Shown piece by piece: positions 35,602 through 46,019 of a stretch of DNA of 64,000 nt. This DNA comes from Caryophanales bacterium (GTDB taxonomy: Bacteria > Bacillota > Bacilli > Bacillales > Amphibacillaceae), in the NCBI GenBank assembly GCA_026168805.1, contig JAPFDS010000036.1, positions 61,123 through 125,122 of the forward strand, written 5' to 3'. Position 1 is the first letter of the stretch. Every line of letters starts with the position of its first letter. The notes under the pieces were generated by a model. That model made no database searches and was not told where the DNA came from. It saw nothing but the letters and a program-made list of their open reading frames with translations. A program made the translations under genes and the position numbers.

Positions 35602-37359
35602 ATGATGAGGTTTTGTAGGGAATGTGGAAAAGAACTGAATGAAGGGCACAGCCATTGTATATATTGTGGCACTCCATTGCCAAAAAGTGACGTAAATGAA
35701 AAAGCGAATGTACAGAAAGAGCCAATGCCCAAAAAGAAAAAAATAATCCTTGGTTCTGTTATTGGTGTACTTATTCTGCTTGTAAGTCTACATATGTGGG
35801 CAGATAAACATTTTTCTTATGAATCTGTGGAAAAGAGATTTGAGGCGGCAGTTGAAGAAAGTAATATTAAAAAAATAACGAAATTAGTGACACATGAAGA
35901 TGGCTCATCTATTAGTAAAAATGAAGCTAAAGCCTTTGCAAGCCTCATTGAAACGGAAGGAAACTCTTATGTAGAAGAGTTAACACATATCCGTTTAGAT
36001 GGAAAGCTACTAGGGATATATGATTCCTATAAAGTAGAAGTCGTCGACCAATTTGCTACATATGATAATTTTGTAGAAGGATTATCCTTTGAATTTAATG
36101 AGGAGGAATTCCCCATCCATGAAGAAAATGACGGGTCAATCACATATGGACCACTTGCACCAGGCGAGTATACTGTGCAAGCAACATTTATGAATGACTC
36201 TGAAGAAACATCGCAAGAAGATACATTCACTGCTGCATCCTCGTACGGTGAATATACTTGGATTGACATGGAAATACCAATTTCAATGGTTCATTTTTAT
36301 TTAGAAAGTGATTATGACTTTGAATTATCAGGTTCATATATACAAGTTAATGATGAGAAATATACGATCAAAGCAGATGGTGAGTCAGAGGAAATGGGGC
36401 CTTTTATGATGGATGGATCTGTACATGCGAATGTGGTAACAAACATGCCGTGGGGAGAAGTTGTTTCGGATGATATACTTGTTGACGATTCTTACATGTA
36501 TGTACACGCTCCTATAATTTCCGATGAAAACTATGATGATATTACTACGTTATTAGTTAACTTTGGAGATGAGTACGTAGATGCTTTAGCAAATAAAACG
36601 ACAAAATCTCTCACACTAGCAACCGATCATCTGAAGGATTATATAACGTCCGAATTTATCGAGGACACGTACTATACGGGACAATTTCAGGAACTACAAA
36701 TAGACAAGGACTCTGCCTCCATCAATTATACAGATGACACCGAAGCATTAACGATTGATGCTCGTTATGTTGTTAACAAGGCTACGCACTCTTTAGAAGA
36801 TGCACCTGACTTATATGAAGATGAATATACGTGGAATGTAAGTTTAGTATTTAACGATGACGAGGAAGAATGGCTTGTTCATTCACTTATGTATACAGAT
36901 ATGTGGACAGAAGATTCAGCATTAGATGTCATTGCTGGATCCAATACACTCTATGGACCAAGCGATGAAGTTGTTGAAACAGCACAAACAGATAATATGG
37001 ATGCAGAAATGGAAAAGTTCATGATTGATTATACAGTTGCGAGTGTCCAGGCGATTAATCAACGGAATTTTGGACATATGAGTAGTTATATTACCGAAGA
37101 TGGACCTCGAAGAAAAGAAGCGGATGAATATATCGACTACTTAGAGTCAAAAGAAATATTTGAAGAATGGATAGATACAGAGCTTGAAAGTTTAGAAGAA
37201 GTGGATGATCATTCTTGGGAAGTTACTGTCCTTGAAACCTTTGATATTATTAAACCTGATTCGACAGATGAGAAATCATACCGCACGAAAGTGATTGTCA
37301 AAGAAATTGACGGCAAATACTACGTAGACGAATTAATCGAGACGAATTTAATTGAGTAA
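35602..37359 (+). CDS. zinc-ribbon membrane protein, TcaA/YvbJ-like
   Basis: 585 residues. An N-terminal zinc ribbon (CRECGKEL and CIYCG, residues 4-24) is followed by one membrane segment (about 47-65) and a long acidic extracellular part made of the repeated TcaA-type domains. In Staphylococcus aureus TcaA affects teicoplanin and wall-teichoic-acid-related responses; B. subtilis YvbJ is the likely counterpart and is uncharacterised. GGTGGAG lies before ATG 35602. It has its own terminator. Confidence 0.8.
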   Translation: MMRFCRECGKELNEGHSHCIYCGTPLPKSDVNEKANVQKEPMPKKKKIILGSVIGVLILLVSLHMWADKHFSYESVEKRFEAAVEESNIKKITKLVTHEDGSSISKNEAKAFASLIETEGNSYVEELTHIRLDGKLLGIYDSYKVEVVDQFATYDNFVEGLSFEFNEEEFPIHEENDGSITYGPLAPGEYTVQATFMNDSEETSQEDTFTAASSYGEYTWIDMEIPISMVHFYLESDYDFELSGSYIQVNDEKYTIKADGESEEMGPFMMDGSVHANVVTNMPWGEVVSDDILVDDSYMYVHAPIISDENYDDITTLLVNFGDEYVDALANKTTKSLTLATDHLKDYITSEFIEDTYYTGQFQELQIDKDSASINYTDDTEALTIDARYVVNKATHSLEDAPDLYEDEYTWNVSLVFNDDEEEWLVHSLMYTDMWTEDSALDVIAGSNTLYGPSDEVVETAQTDNMDAEMEKFMIDYTVASVQAINQRNFGHMSSYITEDGPRRKEADEYIDYLESKEIFEEWIDTELESLEEVDDHSWEVTVLETFDIIKPDSTDEKSYRTKVIVKEIDGKYYVDELIETNLIE

Positions 37360-37418
37360 ATTTCATTATTACGAATACTAGCTATATCTATACAATAAAA
37401 TTGAATACGTTTATTCTA

Positions 37419-37450
37419 AAACACTCATTTTCATACATGAGTGTTTTTTT
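37419..37450 (+). terminator. intrinsic terminator
   Basis: ACACTCAT-N8-ATGAGTGT followed by seven T residues, 60 bp after the TcaA-like stop. Confidence 0.8.
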
Positions 37451-37640
37451 CTTGCCTATGAGCAGTAGCGAAATAGCTACCTGAATAATGATTGATCTTT
37501 TTATTGGACGTAGGGATGGATTCACTTTCACGTAAAGTATGTAAACTATCGTAATTTTATGTTACCATAGCTAAATATTCGGTTTATAAATTTTATTATC
37601 TGTACTATATGCATCATCTGTATTTTTTTAGGGGGTTCCA

Positions 37641-39071
37641 ATGGCTATTTCCTCAATTGTTTTTGGGAGTTTATTAATTATTAACATTCTTTTTGCGGTA
37701 GCAATTATCTTTTTTGAACGGCAAAATCCTAGTGCAACATGGGCTTGGCTAATGGTTTTGGTGTTCATTCCAGTTGTTGGGTTTATTTTATATCTTATAT
37801 TTAATCAAAATTTCACTAAAAAGAAGATGTTTCAGTGGATTGATGAGGATAAAACAGGTGTGAAGAAGCAAGCAGATCATCAACTACAATTGCTTAAAGA
37901 TAATGAATTTCCTTTTAAAAAGGACATTCATAAACAATATAAAGATCATATATATATGAATCTGATAAATGATCGTGCGGTGTATACACAAAATAATGAT
38001 GTAATGATTTTTACGGATGGTAGAAGAAAGTTCGACGCATTGTTAGCGGATATTGAAAGAGCGAAAGATCATGTCCATATTCAATACTATATTATTCATG
38101 ATGATGGGCTAGGAACAGAGTTAATAGATACATTAACGAAAAAGGCACTGGAAGGTGTGCAAGTTCGTGTACTCTACGACCATATGGGATCTAGAGGTAT
38201 ATCAGCTAACTTTTATGATGAGTTAAAGAACGCTGGTGGTACAGTTGAAGTGTTCTTTCCGCATTTTCATTTAAACTATAGAAACCACCGAAAACTAGCT
38301 ATCATTGATGGGGAAATTGGGTATGTAGGCGGGTTTAATGTAGGCGATGAGTACTTAGGGTTAGATACGAAATTCGGATATTGGCGTGATACGCACTTAC
38401 GTACAAAAGGTGAAGTTATTCATGAACTTCAAAACCGGTTTATCCTAGATTGGAATCAAGCATCGAAACATCATGGAATCCATTATGACAAACGGTTCTT
38501 TCCTGATCTTCCTGAAGCAGGAGATGTAGGTGCACAAATTGTATCCAGTGGACCAGATACAGAGGGACAACAAATTAAAAAAGCATACGTTAAAATGATC
38601 AACTCTGCTAAAAAGTACATTTATTTACAGACACCTTATTTTATACCTGACGACACTGTGCTTGATGCACTTAGAATTGCAGTAGAGTCTGGAGTAGACG
38701 TACGAATTATGGTTCCAGATAAGCCGGATCATATGTTTGTGTACTGGGCAACATTGTCGAATGTAGGGGAATTATTAAAAGCAGGAGCAAAAATTTACAT
38801 TTATACAAATGGGTTTGTTCATGCAAAAACACTTGTAGTAGATGATACGATTGCATCTGTTGGAACGGCTAATATTGACCATCGAAGCTTTCGCTTAAAT
38901 TTTGAAGTAAATGCATTTCTATATGATGAGAAAACGACATCAAATCTACGCAAGGCTTTCGAGAATGATATAGAGGTTTCACGAATGTTAACGTACGATG
39001 AATATCAAAAACGCTCCATGATCATTAAAATAAAGGAATCTATTTCTAGATTGATTTCTCCAGTGTTATAA
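37641..39071 (+). CDS. cls: cardiolipin synthase
   Basis: 476 residues. Two N-terminal membrane segments (about 5-55) with the ATWAWLMVL motif precede two phospholipase D domains with the HKD motifs NHRKLAIIDG and HAKTLVVDD. It joins two phosphatidylglycerol molecules into cardiolipin at the membrane. The start ATG 37641 has GGGGG upstream. Length and order are standard for Bacillus ClsA-type enzymes. Confidence 0.93.
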   Translation: MAISSIVFGSLLIINILFAVAIIFFERQNPSATWAWLMVLVFIPVVGFILYLIFNQNFTKKKMFQWIDEDKTGVKKQADHQLQLLKDNEFPFKKDIHKQYKDHIYMNLINDRAVYTQNNDVMIFTDGRRKFDALLADIERAKDHVHIQYYIIHDDGLGTELIDTLTKKALEGVQVRVLYDHMGSRGISANFYDELKNAGGTVEVFFPHFHLNYRNHRKLAIIDGEIGYVGGFNVGDEYLGLDTKFGYWRDTHLRTKGEVIHELQNRFILDWNQASKHHGIHYDKRFFPDLPEAGDVGAQIVSSGPDTEGQQIKKAYVKMINSAKKYIYLQTPYFIPDDTVLDALRIAVESGVDVRIMVPDKPDHMFVYWATLSNVGELLKAGAKIYIYTNGFVHAKTLVVDDTIASVGTANIDHRSFRLNFEVNAFLYDEKTTSNLRKAFENDIEVSRMLTYDEYQKRSMIIKIKESISRLISPVL

Positions 39072-39109
39072 AAAATCTCTCATTCCAGTTCTGGAATGAG
39101 AGATTTTTT
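39071..39109. terminator. bidirectional terminator between cls and AbgT copy 1
   Basis: AAAAATCTCTCATTCCAG pairs perfectly with CTGGAATGAGAGATTTTT, with A and T runs on both sides. Confidence 0.9.
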
Positions 39110-39113
39110 GATT

Positions 39114-40682
39114 TTATCCTGTAAATTCGATTGGTGATCCTGGTCCGAGTGGAATACCGAGTAGCATCCACACGATTAACATAATCGTCCAACTGATTAA
39201 GAAGAACATGGAGTAAGGCAACATGACAGAAATCAAGGTTCCAATCCCCATTTTCTTATCATACTTCTGAGCAAAGGCGATAATCACCGCAAAGTAAGCC
39301 AATAATGGCGTAATAATATTCGTTGCCGAGTCAGCTACACGATACGCCATTTGTGTCAATTCTGGTGAATAGCCCAACTGCATCATGATTGGCACAAAGA
39401 TTGGCGCCATCATAGCCCACTTTGCAGAAGCACTACCGATAAACATGTTGATAAATGCTGCGATTAATACAAAAAGAAGTATGAGTGGAATACCTGTCAA
39501 ATTGATACTTTGCAAGAATTCAGCTCCGTAAATACCAAGAACTGTTCCCATATTCGTTTCATTAAAAAAAGCGACAAATTGCCCTGCTGTAAATGCTAGT
39601 ACAATGAACATTCCCATAGATGCCATTGTATCTCCCATTTGGTTTGCGACATCTTTATCACTCTTGATACTTTTAGTAATGATTCCATAGGCAAGGCCTG
39701 GAATAAGGAAAAGTATTGCTATAATTGGAACGAGTGAGTCCATAAATGGTGACTGGACAATCTGATCCATGTAGTTTCCATCTGTTCCCCGAAGCGGAGC
39801 ATTTGGAGGTAATATTAACAATGAAGTCAATCCAAGACCAACGACAAGCCATATTCCTGACCAAACAAGCCCTTTCTTTTCAGTAGCATTCAAGGAATCT
39901 AAACTTGCTACATCTGAAGTTCCTGTAGAGTCTTCTTCAGCATTTTCTCCTGTATATTTACCAAGACGTGGAACAATAATACGTTCTGTTACCCACGTAC
40001 CTACCGCGGTTAATAAAAATACAGATGCTGCAATAAAGAACCAGTTCATTGCAACATTCATCGTCTCCGCATAAGACGGACTTATAGATGCTGCTGCGTC
40101 GATCGTTAATTCACTAAGAAGTACATCTGTACCAGATAATAAGAGGTTTGCACTGAAACCTGCGGATACTCCAGCAAACGCTGCTGCCAAACCGGCTAAC
40201 GGGTGGCGACCAACAGCGATAAAAATTAAAGCGCCTAGTGGAGGTAGAACGACATATCCTGCGTTTGTTGCAAGGCTCGACATAACACCGGCAAAAACAA
40301 GTCCAGTCGTGATGAAGCGCGTAGGAACAGATAAGACAAATCCACGCAAAAGTGCACTAATTAATCCTGTTTGCTCAGCTACACCAATCCCAAGCATTGT
40401 AACCAAAACAACACCAAGTGGAGCAAACCCAATAAAGTTATCTGTCATGCTACCAAATATGTATACAAGTCCTTCACTACTAAGTAAATTGTTAATCTCT
40501 ACGATTTCACCTTCTGCTCCTGGATGTTCTTTGCTGATGCCTAAAGGTTGCAAAGCAGCAGAAAGTATTAGTACTAACAGTGACAAAAGAGCAAATAATG
40601 TGATCGGATGTGGTAATTTATTTCCTAGCCATTCTACGAAATCTAAAAACCGTTGAAATAAAGTTTTTTTCTCTTTTTTCAA
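39114..40682 (-). CDS. AbgT family transporter, copy 1
   Basis: 522 residues with about twelve membrane segments. AbgT signatures include ANAGYVVLPPLGALIF, GFSANLLLSGTDVLL, FIGSASAKWAMMAPIFVPIM and DSATNIITPLLAYF. The family imports p-aminobenzoyl-glutamate or exports antimetabolites such as sulfonamides. A close paralogue lies immediately upstream on the same strand, with most residues identical. ATG 40682 has AAGGGGG upstream. The two are separately terminated. Confidence 0.88.
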   Translation of the reverse strand: MKKEKKTLFQRFLDFVEWLGNKLPHPITLFALLSLLVLILSAALQPLGISKEHPGAEGEIVEINNLLSSEGLVYIFGSMTDNFIGFAPLGVVLVTMLGIGVAEQTGLISALLRGFVLSVPTRFITTGLVFAGVMSSLATNAGYVVLPPLGALIFIAVGRHPLAGLAAAFAGVSAGFSANLLLSGTDVLLSELTIDAAASISPSYAETMNVAMNWFFIAASVFLLTAVGTWVTERIIVPRLGKYTGENAEEDSTGTSDVASLDSLNATEKKGLVWSGIWLVVGLGLTSLLILPPNAPLRGTDGNYMDQIVQSPFMDSLVPIIAILFLIPGLAYGIITKSIKSDKDVANQMGDTMASMGMFIVLAFTAGQFVAFFNETNMGTVLGIYGAEFLQSINLTGIPLILLFVLIAAFINMFIGSASAKWAMMAPIFVPIMMQLGYSPELTQMAYRVADSATNIITPLLAYFAVIIAFAQKYDKKMGIGTLISVMLPYSMFFLISWTIMLIVWMLLGIPLGPGSPIEFTG

Positions 40683-40840
40683 TAAATGCGCCCCCTTATT
40701 AAAGTAAATTAACTAAATAATTAAAAATATACATATAATGTTATATGTGTGTTGTAAGCGTTGTCAAAGGATGTGATTGGTTTACGGATAGGTTAGAGAA
40801 GGATGATAGAAGGAGTTCACGTGTGTATTCAAATCAATAA

Positions 40841-40876
40841 AAAATCTCTCACTCCATTTATTGGAATGAGAGATGT
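40841..40876 (-). terminator. terminator-like hairpin after AbgT copy 2
   Basis: AAATCTCTCACTCCA and TGGAATGAGAGAT pair with one mismatch. The sequence is nearly the same as the hairpin after copy 1, so it was probably duplicated with the gene. Confidence 0.7.
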
Positions 40877-40882
40877 GTATGT

Positions 40883-42448
40883 TTAGCCAAAATGAATTGG
40901 TGATCCAGGTCCGAGTGGAATACCGAGTAGCATCCACACGATTAACATAATTGTCCAACTGATTAAGAAGAACATGGCATATGGAAGCATGACTGAAATC
41001 ATCGTTCCAATTCCCATTCGCTTATCATACTTCTGAGCGAACGCGATGATAATAGCAAAGTACGTCATCAGTGGTGTGATGATATTTGTTGCTGAGTCAG
41101 CGACACGGTACGCCATTTGTGTCAGCTCTGGTGAATACCCGAGCTGCATCATGATTGGTACGAAAATTGGTGCCATCATTGCCCACTTGGCTGAAGCACT
41201 ACCAATAAATAAGTTGATAAATGCTGCGATGACCACGAATAATATGATGAGTGGAATTCCTGTTAAGCTAATACTTTGTAGGAACTCAGCTCCATAAACG
41301 CCGAGAACAGTACCCATGTTTGTTTCAGCAAAGAAAGCAACGAATTGTCCAGCTGTAAATGCTAGAACAATAAACATTCCCATGGATGCCATTGTATCTC
41401 CCATTTGGTTCGCAACATCTTTATCACTTTTAATACTCTTCGTAATGATTCCATAAACAAGCCCTGGAATAAAGAATAATATTGCGATAATTGGTACTAA
41501 AGAATCCATAAATGGAGACTGTATAATTTGGTCCATGTAAGAACCTGTGTCACCTCTCATAGGTGCATTCGGTGGCAAGACGAGTAATGAAGTTAACCCA
41601 AGGGCAACAACAAGCCATATACCAGACCAAACTAATCCTTTTTTCTCAAGAGAAGTTAAACCGTCCATGCTATCGTTTTCAGAAGCACCAGCAGCATCTT
41701 CTTCCGCATGCTCACCAGTATATTTACCTAAGCGCGGAACAATAATCCGCTCCGTTACCCATGTACCAACTGCTGTTAATAAAAATACGGAAGCGGCAAT
41801 GAAGAACCAGTTCATCGCGATATTCATTGTTTCTGCATAAGATGAATCCATCGTTGCAGCAGCAGCAATTGTTAATTCACCAAGAAGTACGTCGGTACCA
41901 GATAGCAATAGATTCGCACTGAATCCTGCGGAGACCCCAGCGAATGCGGCTGCTAAACCAGCTAAAGGATGTCGTCCTAAAGCCGCAAATATTAATGCCC
42001 CAAGCGGTGGTAAAACAACGTACCCTGCGTCTGAAGCTACACTTGACATTACACCAGCAAATACAAGCCCGATTGTAATGAAGCGCGTAGGAACTGATAA
42101 GACAAATCCACGTAAGAGTGCGCTAATTAATCCAGTACGTTCAGCAACACCTATTCCGAGCATTGTTACTAGCACAACGCCAAGCGGAGCGAATTCGACA
42201 AAGTTTTCTGTCAAACTACCAAATATATATACGAGTCCTTCACTATTAAGTAAGTTTTTAATTTCTATAATTTGGCCCTCTTCACCAGGGTGTTCTATAC
42301 TAATGCCTAATGGTTGTAAGGCTGCAGATAGAATAAGTACTAATAATGTTAAAAGAGCAAATAGTGTTACAGGATGTGGTAGCTTATTTCCTAACCATTC
42401 AACGCCATCTAAAAAACGTTGAAATACACCCTTGTTTTCTTTCTCCAT
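40883..42448 (-). CDS. AbgT family transporter, copy 2
   Basis: 521 residues, collinear with copy 1 and carrying the same signatures (SDAGYVVLPPLGALIF, GFSANLLLSGTDVLL, FIGSASAKWAMMAPIF). Differences cluster in the N-terminus, the extracellular loop near residue 55-75 and the acidic loop near residue 245-265 (EEDAAGASENDSMDG). This points to a tandem duplication with some divergence, perhaps in regulation or substrate. AGGAGG lies upstream of ATG 42448. Confidence 0.88.
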   Translation of the reverse strand: MEKENKGVFQRFLDGVEWLGNKLPHPVTLFALLTLLVLILSAALQPLGISIEHPGEEGQIIEIKNLLNSEGLVYIFGSLTENFVEFAPLGVVLVTMLGIGVAERTGLISALLRGFVLSVPTRFITIGLVFAGVMSSVASDAGYVVLPPLGALIFAALGRHPLAGLAAAFAGVSAGFSANLLLSGTDVLLGELTIAAAATMDSSYAETMNIAMNWFFIAASVFLLTAVGTWVTERIIVPRLGKYTGEHAEEDAAGASENDSMDGLTSLEKKGLVWSGIWLVVALGLTSLLVLPPNAPMRGDTGSYMDQIIQSPFMDSLVPIIAILFFIPGLVYGIITKSIKSDKDVANQMGDTMASMGMFIVLAFTAGQFVAFFAETNMGTVLGVYGAEFLQSISLTGIPLIILFVVIAAFINLFIGSASAKWAMMAPIFVPIMMQLGYSPELTQMAYRVADSATNIITPLMTYFAIIIAFAQKYDKRMGIGTMISVMLPYAMFFLISWTIMLIVWMLLGIPLGPGSPIHFG

Positions 42449-42792
42449 TTTATAATTCCCTCCTATATATAGTTATCCATAATATCTAATATTAAACCAC
42501 TTACAAACACAGTACATGAAATAGGAATACGCTGTCAATAGGATTTAATAACCAATGGAATAGACGTAATTATCAGTATTGGTAAAAGATTTCACCTTAT
42601 TTTAAAATGAATGTTCCATACATACAGAATACAAATAAATTAGAATAATAAATAGGGTGTATGGAGCGGAAATTACGTAGAGGTGGAAAAGTTTCACGAT
42701 GAACTGTTATAATTTAACGAAGGGAACATGTTTCATTCAAGGTGTTTCTTAATGAAGCCTTTCAATTTTGATAAGGCGAAAGGGGATTTACA
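42449..42792. other. gene-free region between AbgT copy 2 and the VOC gene
   Basis: 344 bp, very AT-rich. A TATAAT at 42711 could be a -10 box for the VOC gene but has a poor -35. No repeat, RNA element or conserved reading frame is visible. Confidence 0.35.
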
Positions 42793-43173
42793 ATGGGGAT
42801 TAAGCTAGATCATACAGTTGTCTATGCCAAAGACCATGATACGTCAGCACGGGAATTTGCAGAAGTGATGGGTTTACCACACGGGAGAATTGCTGGAGAA
42901 GGATATGACTTCACAATGGTGCACGTGAACTCTGATTTATCAATCTATTTTATGGAGAGAGATCACATAAGTTTAGAGCAACATATGGCTTTTACGGTTG
43001 ATGGACGGACGTTTAATAAAATTGTAAAAAGACTTGAAAAAATGAATATACCGTATGGTGGCAGTCCTTATGATACAGAAAATGGACAAACGAATCATGA
43101 CTTTGCCCCCCGTGGGTTGTTTTTTAGAAATGTAGATAACTGTTTATTTGAAGTGATGACGTATTCATTTTAG
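42793..43173 (+). CDS. VOC family (glyoxalase-like) protein
   Basis: 126 residues with two beta-alpha-beta-beta-beta modules. It starts KLDHTVVYAKDHDTS, where His 7 is a likely metal ligand, and ends LFFRNVDNCLFEVMTYSF with Glu as a second. Members act on aldehydes, bleomycin-type drugs or catechols; no specific role can be given. AAAGGGG lies before ATG 42793. Confidence 0.8.
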   Translation: MGIKLDHTVVYAKDHDTSAREFAEVMGLPHGRIAGEGYDFTMVHVNSDLSIYFMERDHISLEQHMAFTVDGRTFNKIVKRLEKMNIPYGGSPYDTENGQTNHDFAPRGLFFRNVDNCLFEVMTYSF

Positions 43174-43214
43174 AGGTGCTGTTTTTCAAACATTACACGT
43201 AGTTACTTTTTAAG

Positions 43215-43244
43215 AACATCAGTCAAACGGCTGATGTTTTCTTG
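43215..43244 (+). terminator. intrinsic terminator
   Basis: AACATCAG-N8-CTGATGTT followed by TTCTTG, after the VOC gene. Confidence 0.65.
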
Positions 43245-43361
43245 TGTCAATGGTAAATGTTCTTACAGAAGAGAACATATGGTGTATGATAAGCTTAAGA
43301 ATATACGGTAGAATAAGGATTCTTACATAAATGTACGATATTCCATCGAGGAGGAATTGTT

Positions 43362-45944
43362 TTGCAAATTATTATTTCCCATGTGAATACAGATTTTGAT
43401 GCTCTTGCTTCTATGTTTGCGGCAAAAAAGCTGTATCCGAATGCTCAAATTGTTATATCAGACAAACAAAATATTCCCGTTCGACAATTTTTAAATATAT
43501 ATCGAGACACCCTCGATTTAGTGCAAGATCATCTCGTGGACTGGGAAAAGGTAACAGAATTAATTATTGTAGATGTTGCTTCTTTAGCAAGAATTGGTGA
43601 CTACGCACGAAGTATTGATGCAGATCAAGTGAACATTACAGTGTTTGACCATCATCCACCAAGAAAAGGCGATGTCGAGAAAGACGCTGGATCTATTGAG
43701 TCAGTAGGTGCCGCGGTAACATTATTAGTGGAAGAAATTCAAAAACGCTCGTTACCGATTAATTCTTTTGAAGCAACGTTATTTGGGTTAGGAATTTATA
43801 CAGATACAGGATCATTTTCATTCACAAATACGACTGCACGAGACTTTCAGGCAGCGAGTTATTTAATGGAGCAAGGAATGAATCTAGAAATTGTTAATCG
43901 ATTTTCAGATGAGATCCTTCTTCCTGAACAACAAGACATATTAAATCACTTATTTGAGCAATCAACAACATATCATGTGAACGGACTGGATATTGTTGTG
44001 AGCAGCTACGAACAACAAAAGTTTCAAAAAGGGTTGGCAACATTTACACAAAAGCTTCTTGAAGTGACTGGGGCAGATGCAGTTCTATCGATTGTAGGTA
44101 TGAAAAAACGTGTCTATGTTGTAGGGCGTGCAAGTTCAGAAAGAATTTCCCTGTTGCCTCTGCTTAAAAAGTATAACGGTGGAGGACACCCTCAGGCAGG
44201 TTCGGCAACGATTAAAGGTGGAAACCAAGAGGAAATCGCAGAAGAGGTGGTGGGAAGTCTTGACCAAATGATTAAGCCTGCCATAACCGCTAGAGATATG
44301 ATGACGAGTCCGGTGAAAACAATTTCCCCGAATACTTCTATAGAAGAATCTGGTCATTTAATGTATCGCTATGGGCATAGTGGCTTTCCTGTTGTGGAAG
44401 ATGACAAACTTCTAGGTATTATTACGCGACGTGATTTAGAAAAAGCGAATCACCATGGATTAGGTCATGCGCCTGTGAAAGCGTATATGAGTACAAATAT
44501 TATCTCCATACCACCGGAAATGACGGAAGAAGAGATTCAAAAGATGATTATTGAGCGAGATATTGGAAGGTTACCTGTGGTAGAAGATGGGAAGTTAATC
44601 GGAATTGTTTCGCGGACAAATGTAATCCAAGTATTGCACGAGCATGCATTTAAAGAGGATAATCATTCGGGCAAAAGTGAGCCAAAAACCAATGTACGGG
44701 ACGACATGGAAGAGCAATTACCTGAAGAAATGTATGAGTTATTACGAAAGATTAGTGACACAGCTCAAGTTGAAAATGTATCCGTTTATCTCATTGGAGG
44801 TATCGTCAGAGACATCCTGTTAGGGGAGCCGAATGACGATATTGACATTGTTGTAGAAGGAGATGGGGTTTCTTTTGCGAAACAATTAAAGGATGAATAT
44901 GGTGGAGACGTTGTGATCCATGAGAGCTTTGGAACAGCGACATGGACGGAGCCGTCTGGATTAGAAATTGATGTAACGACATCTCGCCTAGAGTTTTACG
45001 ACAGACCAGCAGCACTTCCAGATGTTGAAACTTCTACGTTAAAAGAAGATTTATATCGTCGTGATTTCACCATTAATGCAATGGCAATTTATTTAAATAA
45101 AGATGCTTTTGGTCAATTAATTGATCCATTTAGAGGACAAGTCCATCTACAAGAAAAACAAATAAAAATACTTCACAATATAAGCTATGTAGAGGATCCA
45201 ACACGTATTTTTCGAGGTGTTCGTTTTGAAACGAGATTTGGATTTAAAATGGATGACCAAACAGAAAAATTAGCTTTGGAATCGATCGACCGAGTGAGAG
45301 ATGTATCGGCAAATCGAATTGTTGAAGAAATGAAGCGGTTGTTTAAGGAAGACAATCCATCGTTCGCCGTACAGCGTCTTTTCGAACTTCACTTTTGGCA
45401 GCAATTTGGTGTTGATGAAATTCAAGCGGAAAAAAGCACCCAACATGCGAAGCAATTACAAGAATCGTATAAAATAAGTAACTACGCAGACAATTTTCAC
45501 TGGTTTAGTTACTTTATGATACCATTTTTCTATGAAGGGAATATAGGTCGTGCAAAAGCTTTTGCACTATCAAGAAAAGATGCGAAGTTTCTGCAAGAAA
45601 TCGTAGCATTGCAAACATCCAAACAATGGAAGAAAAGTGATAATATTGGAGAGTTGCATCGTTCATTGAAAGATTACTCGGATGAAGTATTGTTATTTTT
45701 CAGTGCAGCAGAAGAGGATACAATCCAATCAGACCTTTTACAATATGTACAACAAAGGAGTGCACTACCTACGTTGTTAACGGGAAAAGACTTGATTGAA
45801 CAAGGATTGAAACCAAGTGCCTTGTTCTCGCGTATTTTATTAGAACTTGATGTAGCAATCCTTAATGGAGAAATTGAAACGAAAAAAGAAGCGCAAGTAT
45901 GGTTGGAAAAGCAACTAGTCCATGAGAAAAATAGTGAAATGTAA
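43362..45944 (+). CDS. DHH - CBS - tRNA nucleotidyltransferase fusion protein
   Basis: 860 residues in one frame. Residues 1-300 are a DHH/DHHA1 phosphoesterase (HVNTDFDALAS at 7-17, DHH at 96-98, GGGHPQAGSA). Residues about 305-430 are two CBS domains. Residues about 460-860 are a class II nucleotidyltransferase (GGIVRDILLGEPNDDIDIVV, RRDFTINAMA) with its RNA-binding helices. Similar fusions exist in deltaproteobacteria and some Firmicutes as CCA- or A-adding enzymes. It may add A to tRNA or degrade nucleotides under adenylate control by the CBS pair. TTG 43362 follows GAGGAGG. Confidence 0.88.
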   Translation: MQIIISHVNTDFDALASMFAAKKLYPNAQIVISDKQNIPVRQFLNIYRDTLDLVQDHLVDWEKVTELIIVDVASLARIGDYARSIDADQVNITVFDHHPPRKGDVEKDAGSIESVGAAVTLLVEEIQKRSLPINSFEATLFGLGIYTDTGSFSFTNTTARDFQAASYLMEQGMNLEIVNRFSDEILLPEQQDILNHLFEQSTTYHVNGLDIVVSSYEQQKFQKGLATFTQKLLEVTGADAVLSIVGMKKRVYVVGRASSERISLLPLLKKYNGGGHPQAGSATIKGGNQEEIAEEVVGSLDQMIKPAITARDMMTSPVKTISPNTSIEESGHLMYRYGHSGFPVVEDDKLLGIITRRDLEKANHHGLGHAPVKAYMSTNIISIPPEMTEEEIQKMIIERDIGRLPVVEDGKLIGIVSRTNVIQVLHEHAFKEDNHSGKSEPKTNVRDDMEEQLPEEMYELLRKISDTAQVENVSVYLIGGIVRDILLGEPNDDIDIVVEGDGVSFAKQLKDEYGGDVVIHESFGTATWTEPSGLEIDVTTSRLEFYDRPAALPDVETSTLKEDLYRRDFTINAMAIYLNKDAFGQLIDPFRGQVHLQEKQIKILHNISYVEDPTRIFRGVRFETRFGFKMDDQTEKLALESIDRVRDVSANRIVEEMKRLFKEDNPSFAVQRLFELHFWQQFGVDEIQAEKSTQHAKQLQESYKISNYADNFHWFSYFMIPFFYEGNIGRAKAFALSRKDAKFLQEIVALQTSKQWKKSDNIGELHRSLKDYSDEVLLFFSAAEEDTIQSDLLQYVQQRSALPTLLTGKDLIEQGLKPSALFSRILLELDVAILNGEIETKKEAQVWLEKQLVHEKNSEM

Positions 45945-46019
45945 ATTGTATGATGAGTAGAAAAGAGATTTCCAATGAGCGTACTTTTTATATGAAAAAC
46001 GATTGATATGATGACCATG

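Noticed and set aside
37360..37470. A further copy of the 114-bp palindromic repeat after the TcaA-like gene
   Set aside because: TAAATTTCATTATTACG resembles the left end, but no matching right end or inner stem is found.
42690..42716. Sigma-A promoter for the VOC gene
   Set aside because: A good TATAAT is present but no acceptable -35 box lies at 16-18 bp.
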